From contig JASHNT010000104.1 in NCBI GenBank assembly GCA_030041495.1, positions 1 to 64,000 of the forward strand: a DNA stretch of 64,000 nt, given 5' to 3'. Origin of the DNA: Bryobacteraceae bacterium. GTDB lineage: Bacteria; Acidobacteriota; Terriglobia; Bryobacterales; Bryobacteraceae. The position numbers and the translations under genes are program-made. Position 1 is the first letter of the stretch. Every line of letters starts with the position of its first letter. This document shows positions 16,627 to 23,881 of the stretch, piece by piece. The notes beneath the pieces are model-generated. The model searched no databases, had not been told where the DNA came from, and worked only from the letters and a program-made list of their open reading frames with translations.

Positions 16627-17615
16627 CCGAACTTCAGCTCATCGGCGGGGTCCCAGCAGAGGTGGACGGACTCGCCGACGCAGAAGGGTTGATTTCCGTT
16701 GGCGAGAACTTGCGCGATGCAGGTCTCGCCGGTGGCAAGCCGCGCTTCGAGATGAATCACGGGACCGAGAAACGTCGCCCCGGTGACGACTGCGGCGCGC
16801 GAGCCGTTTCCCGGAGTCCGCGACACATGCAAAGCCTCAGGGCGCAATCCGCAACTTTCGGTTGAATTCGAGCCGGCAATCCAGTTCATCGCACCGAGGA
16901 AGGATGCGACGAAACGAGTCCTTGGCCGGCGGTAGACTTCTTCGGGCGTGCCGGTCTGCTCGACCGATCCTCGGTTCATCACCGCGATCTGGTCGGACAT
17001 GGAGAGAGCCTCTTCCTGATCGTGCGTAACGAACAGGAACGTGACGCCGACGCGGCGTTGCAGGTCCTTCAATTCGGCGCGGACTTGTTTGCGAAGCTGC
17101 GGGTCGAGAGCGGAGAGAGGTTCATCGAGAAGCAGCACGTCGGGGGCGAGCACCAGGGAGCGGGCGAGCGCGACACGTTGCCGCTCACCACCGGAAAGTT
17201 GTGCGGGCAGGCGCGAGGATTTGTCATTTAACTGCACCTGATCGAGAACGGCGCGCACGCGCGCGTCGACGGAGTCGAGGGCTCTCGCCTCTTTCGAAGT
17301 GCGGCGGCGCAGACCGAATTCGACGTTGCCGCGCACCGTCAGGTGCGGAAACAGAGCGTAGTTCTGGAAGACCGTGTTGACGTTGCGGCGATAGGGAGGG
17401 AGCGGGTCAATGCGCGAGCCGTTGAGATGGATCTCGCCTTCATCGGGGGTTTCGAATCCCGCGATCATACGGAGGGTCGTGGTCTTGCCGCAGCCGGAGG
17501 GGCCCAGCAGAGAGAAGAACGACCCGCGAGGCACGGCGAGAGTCACCGCACTGACGGCGAACTGCGACGCGTAGCGCTTGGTGACGGCGCGCAGCTCGAG
17601 GATGGCGTCCTGCAT
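16623..17615 (-). CDS. potA: Polyamine ABC transporter ATP-binding protein (PotA-like)
   Basis: 330 residues. Walker A GPSGCGKT (38-45), Q loop 'FQNYALFPHLTV', signature 'LSGGERQRVALARSL', Walker B 'VLLLDEPLSALD' and H loop 'FVTHDQEEALSM' are all intact. The C-terminal TOBE-like region ('GLRPEALHV', 'GATFLGPVIHLEARL') is typical of PotA/MalK-type subunits. It starts five bases after the stop of the glycosyltransferase gene at 17621, so the five genes probably share a transcript. Confidence 0.94.
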   Translation of the reverse strand: MQDAILELRAVTKRYASQFAVSAVTLAVPRGSFFSLLGPSGCGKTTTLRMIAGFETPDEGEIHLNGSRIDPLPPYRRNVNTVFQNYALFPHLTVRGNVEFGLRRRTSKEARALDSVDARVRAVLDQVQLNDKSSRLPAQLSGGERQRVALARSLVLAPDVLLLDEPLSALDPQLRKQVRAELKDLQRRVGVTFLFVTHDQEEALSMSDQIAVMNRGSVEQTGTPEEVYRRPRTRFVASFLGAMNWIAGSNSTESCGLRPEALHVSRTPGNGSRAAVVTGATFLGPVIHLEARLATGETCIAQVLANGNQPFCVGESVHLCWDPADELKFG

Positions 17616-17620
17616 TGGAT

Positions 17621-19348
17621 CTACTTTAGTATCGCAGCGCGCGCCAACATCTCAGAGTACGCCCGCTGAAACGCGGGATCGCGGACGTCCCAGACATAGA
17701 TCGAGTAGCCGATGCGGGCGAGCGGCGGGACATCGCGTAGCCAGGAAAACCATCGTGGATCAACATAAACGCCTTCGAGCGGGGTGACGCTGACGGCGGT
17801 GAGGGTGCAATCGGGCTGAACGCCGCGGGACATTTCTTCAATCGACGGGAAATTTGCGGGATATCGCAGGTAGTACCAGGTGGGTGCGGTGCCGAAATAC
17901 ATGATGCAGGTTTTGGGCGAGCCGCGGCCGGCCACGAATTCGCCCAGGCGTTTCAAGTCCTGGCCCCAGTCGATGTTGGAATCGACCAGATACTTGGGGC
18001 CGTTGTTCGCGCCGCCAATCAGGACGTTGAAGAACGCCGTGTAATAAGGATAGACGGCGAAGGATTCGACGGCGGTTGCGGCGAGGATGGCGAGGACGAG
18101 AGGCGTGCGGAATCGCCAGCGCAGATCGGCCAGCGCGGCGGCGATTGCCGCGTATAGAAACGGATACACCGGGAGCAGATGGCGCAGTCCGATGTCGACG
18201 TGGCCGGCGATGGAGAGCACGCCGTAAGTCGCGATCGGAATCGACAGAAACGGCTGGGCGATCAAAAACGGGACCGCGATGAGCGCCGCAATGAGCACCG
18301 CGGCGGGTGTCTTGATGGCGAAGGCAAATGGGAAGTAATACCACCAGCCGGAGCTGCCCCGGCGGCCGGCGAGGTAGTCGGGATGCGTTCCGCCGCTATG
18401 GCTTGCGAACTGGGCCAGGCCGATCAGATAGGGATGGGCGCGCCAACCCAGGCGCGATCCGGTCCAGGCTAGGGCGCGGCCGAGATGCGTCGATTGATCG
18501 ATGACGTCGCGAAGAGGTGTTCCTGAAGCAGTGCGGGAGTGGGGAAGCAAGGTTGCGTCGTAAGGCGCGTAGAGGATCAGGAGTACGCCTGCGGCGAGGA
18601 CAAAGACGGCGGCGAAGGTTTTGAGGAATCGCGGCCAAGAGAAGGCGCGAAATTCGCGGAGCAGATAGAGCAGTAGGTAGACGGGCAGAAGAAACAACGC
18701 CGAATATTTGCTGCCGAGGGCGAGGCCGAGGGTGAGGCCGGACGCTACCAGCGCACTTCCCTTCCCGGTTTCGAGAAACCAGTCCCAGGCGATAACGGCG
18801 AGGAATGCGAAAGCCGTGACAGTCATGTCGTTCTTAACGTAGCGGCCGTGGGCGATGACGGTGGGGTCGAGGGCGAACAGAGTGGCGGCCAGGATGCCGG
18901 CCAGAGCTCCGAACTTTTTCCGGCACCAAGCGGCGAGTAACAGCACGAGGCCGATAGTCACCGCGATCATCGGGAGGCGCGCAGCGAGCAGGATTTTATC
19001 CGCGGGAATCCGGTTCTTATAGAGAAATGCCACGCCGGCGTTGACGTCGGCGTCGCCGGTATTGTTGGCGCCGAGGGCCTCGCCGGTGAGATCGGGATGC
19101 AGGAACAGGAGCGGCAGAGCTTCGAGAATGCGCTCAACCGGAGGGTTTTCGAGTGAGGCTCGATACTCGCCGCGGGTTAGATACTGGTAGCCGGCGACGA
19201 CTTCGAAGCCTTCGTCCCAGGTTTGGGACTCCTGGCGGATAGTGGAGATCTGGACGGCCGCCAGTGTCCCGGCGATGACGGCAACCGCGAGCCAAAACCA
19301 GCGCTTTTCCCCGTTTGCTGGGCTTGCCCGCATCTTACTGGGTAGCAT
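17621..19348 (-). CDS. Membrane glycosyltransferase, GT39/ArnT-PMT-like family
   Basis: 575 residues with about 11 hydrophobic segments. 'QESQTWDEGFEVVAGYQYLTRGEY' in the first external loop matches the conserved Asp/Glu region of polyprenyl-phosphate-sugar transferases (GT39 and ArnT relatives), and 'ENPPVERILEALPLLFL' follows as usual. The C-terminal loop 'NNGPKYLVDSNIDWGQDLKRLGEFV' is a further hallmark. It should transfer a sugar from a lipid carrier on the periplasmic face; the acceptor is unknown. Start ATG 19348; Met6 is an alternative. Confidence 0.85.
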   Translation of the reverse strand: MLPSKMRASPANGEKRWFWLAVAVIAGTLAAVQISTIRQESQTWDEGFEVVAGYQYLTRGEYRASLENPPVERILEALPLLFLHPDLTGEALGANNTGDADVNAGVAFLYKNRIPADKILLAARLPMIAVTIGLVLLLAAWCRKKFGALAGILAATLFALDPTVIAHGRYVKNDMTVTAFAFLAVIAWDWFLETGKGSALVASGLTLGLALGSKYSALFLLPVYLLLYLLREFRAFSWPRFLKTFAAVFVLAAGVLLILYAPYDATLLPHSRTASGTPLRDVIDQSTHLGRALAWTGSRLGWRAHPYLIGLAQFASHSGGTHPDYLAGRRGSSGWWYYFPFAFAIKTPAAVLIAALIAVPFLIAQPFLSIPIATYGVLSIAGHVDIGLRHLLPVYPFLYAAIAAALADLRWRFRTPLVLAILAATAVESFAVYPYYTAFFNVLIGGANNGPKYLVDSNIDWGQDLKRLGEFVAGRGSPKTCIMYFGTAPTWYYLRYPANFPSIEEMSRGVQPDCTLTAVSVTPLEGVYVDPRWFSWLRDVPPLARIGYSIYVWDVRDPAFQRAYSEMLARAAILK

Positions 19349-19426
19349 TGTAACCCGATTTCAGGTGATTCCGTCCAAGCAGAAGACGGTAAGGCACTTC
19401 TTGTCAATGCTAAGATGAGGGTGAGC

Positions 19427-19472
19427 AGGGGCTGGGAGCCATAAGCGTTGGTGCCCCCCTCTGGCAGCCCCT
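19427..19472 (+). promoter_or_regulatory. Hairpin in the 5' leader just before the ribosome-binding site
   Basis: AGGGGCTG (19427-19434) is fully complementary to CAGCCCCT (19465-19472), giving an 8-bp stem around a 30-base loop. The stem ends two bases before AAGGAG (19474-19479), the Shine-Dalgarno sequence of the coiled-coil gene at 19488. It could tune translation; no known riboswitch class is recognised. Confidence 0.3.
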
Positions 19473-19487
19473 AAGGAGAAAAAGTCA

Positions 19488-20405
19488 ATGGGTTCTTCGA
19501 TCATCGGCGGACCAGTTCCGTCCACACCGCCCCCACCGCAACCCGCGGGCGGCGGGGCTAAGATTCCCATCTTGTTCGGAGCGGTCGCCGCGTTGGTGGC
19601 TGCCGTTATCTATCTCTTTTATCAACTAAGCGCCATCCGGACGGATGTGCAGACGCAGTTGACCGATGCGCGCGATCAGATCATGGCGGAGCTGGCCAAA
19701 GAGCACGAGTCCAGCACGATCTCCAATCAAACCAGCAAGAAGAGCGTCGAAAGCCTTAAGGAGGAAGTGGACGCAGCTCGGGCGCAGGCCGGCCAATTGG
19801 CTGGGCAAGCCAAGGTCGATGCCAACAAACACGCCGATGAACTGGCCGCGAGGCTTCAGGAAGCCCAGGACGCGCAGGCCAAGCAGGTGAGCAGCCTGAA
19901 CACGGAAGTGTCGACGGTCAAGGATACTGCGGCGACTACGCAGACGCAGGTAGGTCAGGTCTCCGACCAGGTGAGCACTCTCAAGACCCAGCAGACCGCG
20001 ACGCAGCAGCAGCTCGAAAAGACCGTGGCCGATTTGAAATCGACGGTGGGCGACCTGGGCGTGCAGAGCGGCTTGATCGCGACCAACGGCAAGGAGCTGG
20101 CGGCGCTCAGGCAGCTCGGGGAGCGCAACTACTACGACTTCAAAGTGGCCAAGGCCAAGAAGCCGGAGAAAGTGGGCGATGTGCAGGTGCTGCTGGTCTC
20201 CACCGATCCCAAGAAGAACAAGTACACGATCAAGCTGATCGCCGACGATAAGACTCTCGAAAAGAAAGATAAGGAACTGAACGAGCCGGTGCAGTTCTAT
20301 CTGTCGCGCGCTTCGCAGCCGTATGAGCTGGTGGTCAACCAGATCAGCAAGGATTTGATCGTGGGCTACGTATCGGCGCCGAAGGTTCAGACCCAGCGCA
20401 AGTAG
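19488..20405 (+). CDS. Membrane-anchored coiled-coil protein of unknown function
   Basis: 305 residues. A proline-rich start (GPVPSTPPPPQPAGGG), one transmembrane helix (about 26-48, 'PILFGAVAALVAAVIYLFYQL'), then a long coiled coil (about 50-220) rich in Gln, Thr, Ala and Lys with repeated 'QVSSLNTEV', 'QVGQVSDQVSTL', 'QQLEKTVADL' units. A globular end (about 225-300) has 'YYDFKVAKAKKPEKVGDVQVLLVSTDPKKNKYTIKLIADDK' and 'VQFYLSRASQPYELVVNQI'. The topology suggests a periplasmic or cytoplasmic stalk with a beta-rich head. It has a strong AAGGAG site. No family name is recognised. Confidence 0.75.
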   Translation: MGSSIIGGPVPSTPPPPQPAGGGAKIPILFGAVAALVAAVIYLFYQLSAIRTDVQTQLTDARDQIMAELAKEHESSTISNQTSKKSVESLKEEVDAARAQAGQLAGQAKVDANKHADELAARLQEAQDAQAKQVSSLNTEVSTVKDTAATTQTQVGQVSDQVSTLKTQQTATQQQLEKTVADLKSTVGDLGVQSGLIATNGKELAALRQLGERNYYDFKVAKAKKPEKVGDVQVLLVSTDPKKNKYTIKLIADDKTLEKKDKELNEPVQFYLSRASQPYELVVNQISKDLIVGYVSAPKVQTQRK

Positions 20406-20516
20406 AGCTTCCCTAAGGAGCTCGGCGCAAAAAATCCGCGGGATGTCCGCCGAGGCGGTGAAATCGAGGCGGCGTGGGTGTGCTCAGCCGTAGCGCTGCT
20501 GCATAAAGCGCACTGG

Positions 20517-20532
20517 GATAATCGTATATAAT
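20517..20532 (+). promoter_or_regulatory. -10 region of the metalloprotease gene, probably leaderless
   Basis: TATAAT (20527-20532) ends six bases before ATG 20539, so transcription would begin at or next to the start codon. An alternative extended -10 (TGG then GATAAT, 20517-20522) lies ten bases further up. There is no Shine-Dalgarno sequence before the ATG. No good -35 box was seen. Confidence 0.45.
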
Positions 20533-20538
20533 CTTCCC

Positions 20539-22350
20539 ATGCGGCCTGCCTTTCTTGCTGGAGTTCTCTCCCTATTTGCGGCAACCTGCATCGCTGCCGA
20601 GCCCCGATGGATCCGGATTGAGTCCCCTAATTTTGAGATATACTCGACTGCCAGCGAAGCATCGACGCGCGATACGCTAAAACAATTCGAGCAAGTGCGG
20701 GCGTTCTTCCTCACGGTGATGCCGATAAAGGACGTCAAGCCGCTGCCGGTTCGAATCGTGCAATTTAACTCAGAGAAGGAATACCAGCCTTACCGCTTAA
20801 ACCCGGTCGCGAAGGCGTATTACAAGCCCGGTGCGGAGCGGGACATGATCGTCATGAGTCACGGCGGCGCGGAGAACATGCCGGTTTCGATTCATGAATA
20901 CACGCATCTCTTTATGAGGCACGCCGGATTCAATCTGCCGCCCTGGCTCAACGAGGGGATGGCGGAGGTCTATTCGACCCTGCAACAGACCGGCAACAAA
21001 GTCACGGTCGGGCACCCGCTTGCCGGAAGGCTCCTGGAGATGCAGCAGAACAAATGGATCCCCTTGTCGACTATCTTATCGGTGGGCCTCAATTCCCCCT
21101 ATTACAACGAACAGAGCAAGGCCGGCGGTTTCTATGACGAAAGCTGGGCGCTGACCCATATGCTGGGTTTAAGCGAGGATTACCGCCCGAAGTGGCGGGA
21201 TGCGCTCAAAGAGATCATCGCGGGGAAGGATTCGGCGGAGGTCCTGACCTCGGTTTACGGCAAACCCATCGCGGCGATCGAAAAGGACTTGAAAAGTTAC
21301 CTGCAAAGTACGAGCTTTTCGGCAGGCGTGTTCGATGCGAAGCTCGAGAACATAAAAGAGAAGTACACGGCCGAGCCGGCTCCCCCTTTCGACGTGAAGC
21401 TGATGCTGCTCGACATCGCGGCGGGGAGCACACCGGAACAGACCCAAAAGCAGTTGGAACAATTGGCGGCCGAGCAGCCGGCGCGGCCGGAGCCGTATGT
21501 GCAGATGGGTTATCTCGAATGGGGCTTTGGCAAGCCGGCCACCGATCAGGTTCGCGAACTCTTCGCGAAGGCCTACGCCTTGGGCGGGCGCAGCCCCAGG
21601 ATGTTATGGGATTACGGACGCATGATTACTCCGACGAAACCCGCCGATGCGGTGAGCGTCCTAACGGAGCTATCGGATCTCGAACCTGACCGTCGCGACG
21701 TCAAGATCGAGTTGGCTAGCGCAATGCTGAATGCCGGCCGTCCCGATAACGCGATCAACACCCTTCTGAGCCTGCATGGCTGTACGCCGGCGGAGGCGTC
21801 ACAGTGCATGGGTGTTGCGAGCTATGCATACTACCGGATGAACGATAAGGAAAAAGCGCAAACGGCAGCCGATCAGTATCTGAAATACGCCAAGACTCCC
21901 CAAGATCGGCAAAGCGCTCAGCGCCTGTTGGACGCGCTCAACCGTCCGACCGCTCCGGTTCCCGCGGCTGTTCTGCAAGCACAGGCGCCGGCGGCCGATT
22001 CCGGTCCCGAAGCCGCGCCAAGATTGGTCCACCGCCCACAGCCTGGGGATCCGGGTAGCATTCAAAGTCCGCCCATCCGGCTGGCTGGAGTGACAATCGT
22101 CAAGGGCAATTTTGTCGAGTTTCTTTGTACCGGCGGAAAGAAACAGGTCGTGCTCGAAACTGCTTCCGGCCGGCAGCGATTTTTGATGGATGATCCCCAA
22201 AAGATCCTGTTCCTCGGCGTCAAAGACGACCAGATCAACCTATATTGCGGAGAACAGAAACCTGCGCATGCAGTAGAGTTGGGATATGTCGCCGCTCCGG
22301 ATGGCAGCGGGGCCGATGGCCTGGTTCGTTCACTGGACTATACGCAGTAG
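20539..22350 (+). CDS. Secreted HExxH metalloprotease-like protein (DUF1570/peptidase-MA type) with a TPR-like C-terminal part
   Basis: 603 residues with a signal peptide (1-20, ending CIAA). The zinc motif H119-E-Y-T-H123 is followed by 'WLNEGMAEVYS' (E139/E143), the arrangement of gluzincins of the peptidase MA/DUF1570 group. From about 290 to 470 there are helical repeats with TPR character ('PEPYVQMGYLEWGFGKPATDQVRELFAKAYALGG', 'ELASAMLNAGRPDNAINTLLSL', 'YAYYRMNDKEKAQTAADQYLKY'). A beta-rich tail follows (about 510-600). Probably acts in the periplasm; the substrate is unknown. It is monocistronic and converges on the PilZ gene. Confidence 0.82.
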   Translation: MRPAFLAGVLSLFAATCIAAEPRWIRIESPNFEIYSTASEASTRDTLKQFEQVRAFFLTVMPIKDVKPLPVRIVQFNSEKEYQPYRLNPVAKAYYKPGAERDMIVMSHGGAENMPVSIHEYTHLFMRHAGFNLPPWLNEGMAEVYSTLQQTGNKVTVGHPLAGRLLEMQQNKWIPLSTILSVGLNSPYYNEQSKAGGFYDESWALTHMLGLSEDYRPKWRDALKEIIAGKDSAEVLTSVYGKPIAAIEKDLKSYLQSTSFSAGVFDAKLENIKEKYTAEPAPPFDVKLMLLDIAAGSTPEQTQKQLEQLAAEQPARPEPYVQMGYLEWGFGKPATDQVRELFAKAYALGGRSPRMLWDYGRMITPTKPADAVSVLTELSDLEPDRRDVKIELASAMLNAGRPDNAINTLLSLHGCTPAEASQCMGVASYAYYRMNDKEKAQTAADQYLKYAKTPQDRQSAQRLLDALNRPTAPVPAAVLQAQAPAADSGPEAAPRLVHRPQPGDPGSIQSPPIRLAGVTIVKGNFVEFLCTGGKKQVVLETASGRQRFLMDDPQKILFLGVKDDQINLYCGEQKPAHAVELGYVAAPDGSGADGLVRSLDYTQ

Positions 22351-22359
22351 ACGAATTCG

Positions 22360-22638
22360 CTAAGCGCCTTCCAATAGGAACCCGGTCTCTACTCGTGTTC
22401 CGTCGATGCGGTTCCACACCACGCGGGCTCGGCCGCTGGCGTCCAGATGGCGGAAGTTGACGGTTTGCCCGGCTTCCAGGGTGGTGTAGTTATGAGCCAT
22501 GCGGAATCCGCTGGCGCTCACATCCACAAGGCGGCCCTGGATTTCGAGCGGCTTGGGACCGTTGAACCATACGCGCACTGCGCCATCGGCGGCAAAGCGC
22601 GGTTCCCTACGATTATCGCGGCGGAGGGCTGGGTTCAT
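22360..22638 (-). CDS. Single-domain PilZ protein, cyclic-di-GMP receptor
   Basis: 92 residues, all one PilZ domain. The two cyclic-di-GMP contact motifs are present: RxxxR (R10-R14, in 'NRREPR') and DxSxxG (D39-G44, 'DVSASG'). Such stand-alone PilZ proteins bind cyclic-di-GMP and pass the signal on by contact with a partner. Its ATG overlaps the stop of the sigma-54 activator (22635-22638), so the two are coupled, and the neighbouring divergent gene encodes a cyclic-di-GMP enzyme. Confidence 0.88.
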   Translation of the reverse strand: MNPALRRDNRREPRFAADGAVRVWFNGPKPLEIQGRLVDVSASGFRMAHNYTTLEAGQTVNFRHLDASGRARVVWNRIDGTRVETGFLLEGA

Positions 22639-23624
22639 AGAGCCGCCCCGGCGCGCTCCGCTTCGTAGATTTTAAGCTTGCGGCTCAAAGTGCGGCGGGA
22701 GATCCCGAGCCGAGCCGCAGCCCTTTGCTGATGCCCGCCGGTGGCGGCCAGAGCATCGAAGATCATGCGGCGCTCCATGCCTTCCAGGCTCGCGACGTCG
22801 GAGGGAGGCGGAGCTCCGGCCGAGGGCGCCGCCGCAGGGATTGCGCCCACAGGCAAATGGTCGATATCGATTTGCGCATCTGTTCCGCAGTCGGCATGCA
22901 TCACCACCGCTTTCATAACAACGTTCCGCAACTCGCGAACGTTACCCTTCCAGGGCTGCGTCTCCAACAGCCGGAGCGCGCGGTCGGTAAACGAACCCCC
23001 CGGACTGTTCTGTTCCAGGAGGTAATTCGCCAAAGGCGCGATGTCTTCGACGCGTTCGCGCAAGGGGGGAACGTGGAGGGTGAGCTGGCTGAGCCGATGG
23101 AACAGATCGCCGCGGAAACGGCCTTCGTCCACCAGGCGCTCCAGATTCTGATTGGTCGCTGCGACGACGCGGACGTCGGCGCTGACCTTCTTGGTCCCGC
23201 CCAACCGGTAATAGGGAACACCATCCAACACGCGAAGCAGCTTCACCTGCATTTTGGGCTCCAACTCGCCGACCTCGTCCAGGAACAGCGTGCCCTGGTG
23301 CGCCAGCTCGAAGAGTCCCGGCTTGGCGGTGTCTGCGCCGCTAAAGGCTCCGCGGTCGTATCCGAAGAGCTCGCTCTCGAGCAGATGCTCCGGTAAGGCG
23401 GCGCAGCTCAAATCCACCCAAGACCGGTGCGAGCGGGGCGAGAGCTGGTGGATCGCGCGAGCGACCAATTCCTTGCCGGAGCCGCTCTCCCCGGTGATCA
23501 GCACGGAGGCTGACGACCTGGCGGCGCGCTCGACGCGCTCCATCAAGCGGAGCATGGGCTGGCTCGCGATGACGGCCTTCATTCCTAAGAAGACGCTAGT
23601 CCGTATCTGAGTTTCCTCTGCCAT
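22635..23624 (-). CDS. Sigma-54-dependent transcriptional activator (AAA+ plus Fis HTH, no receiver)
   Basis: About 329 residues. The AAA+ domain has Walker A GESGSGKE (45-52), the sigma-54 contact loop as GAFSGA (92-97; GAFTGA is usual), Walker B 'GTLFLDEVGEL' and 'RFRGDLFHRLSQLTLHVPPLRER'. The C-terminal Fis-type helix-turn-helix reads 'GGHQQRAAARLGISRRTLSRKLK'. There is no receiver or PAS domain, only about 15 residues before the AAA+ region, so control must come from expression or a partner. ATG 23624 is set by AGGAGG seven bases upstream. It is cotranscribed with the PilZ gene. Confidence 0.93.
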   Translation of the reverse strand: MAEETQIRTSVFLGMKAVIASQPMLRLMERVERAARSSASVLITGESGSGKELVARAIHQLSPRSHRSWVDLSCAALPEHLLESELFGYDRGAFSGADTAKPGLFELAHQGTLFLDEVGELEPKMQVKLLRVLDGVPYYRLGGTKKVSADVRVVAATNQNLERLVDEGRFRGDLFHRLSQLTLHVPPLRERVEDIAPLANYLLEQNSPGGSFTDRALRLLETQPWKGNVRELRNVVMKAVVMHADCGTDAQIDIDHLPVGAIPAAAPSAGAPPPSDVASLEGMERRMIFDALAATGGHQQRAAARLGISRRTLSRKLKIYEAERAGAAL

Positions 23625-23848
23625 GGCGTACCTCCTAATGATCACGGAAGTACTCCATCGGGCGCTTCGGTCAAACACCCTAAGGACCCTCAGAAAACTC
23701 CCCCGTTACCTGAGACAGTTTGTCGCAAGACTAAATGTCCCGTAGTGCCAATTTGTCTTGCCGTGCCCATGGCGGAGCTGCGCGGGCGGCGTCGAAACTT
23801 CGTGTTTCCAATGAGGATTGCGAAGCGTGGGGGGTGGGAACTCGGCTG

Positions 23849-23880
23849 GAAATCCGGATGCATAAGGAAGTCCGGATTTC
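23849..23880 (+). promoter_or_regulatory. Perfect inverted repeat before the HD-GYP/GGDEF gene
   Basis: GAAATCCGGA (23849-23858) and TCCGGATTTC (23871-23880) are exact reverse complements with a 12-base spacer, one base before ATG 23882. The spacer contains AAGGAA, the only ribosome-site candidate. It could be an operator or an RNA hairpin that controls translation. If the true start lies further up, the repeat is inside the coding region. Confidence 0.4.
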
Positions 23881-23881
23881 C

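Noticed and set aside
23625-23734. A sigma-54 promoter (GG-N10-GC) in the gap next to the sigma-54 activator
   Set aside because: TGGCAC occurs on the minus strand, but no TTGC box follows at the right spacing.
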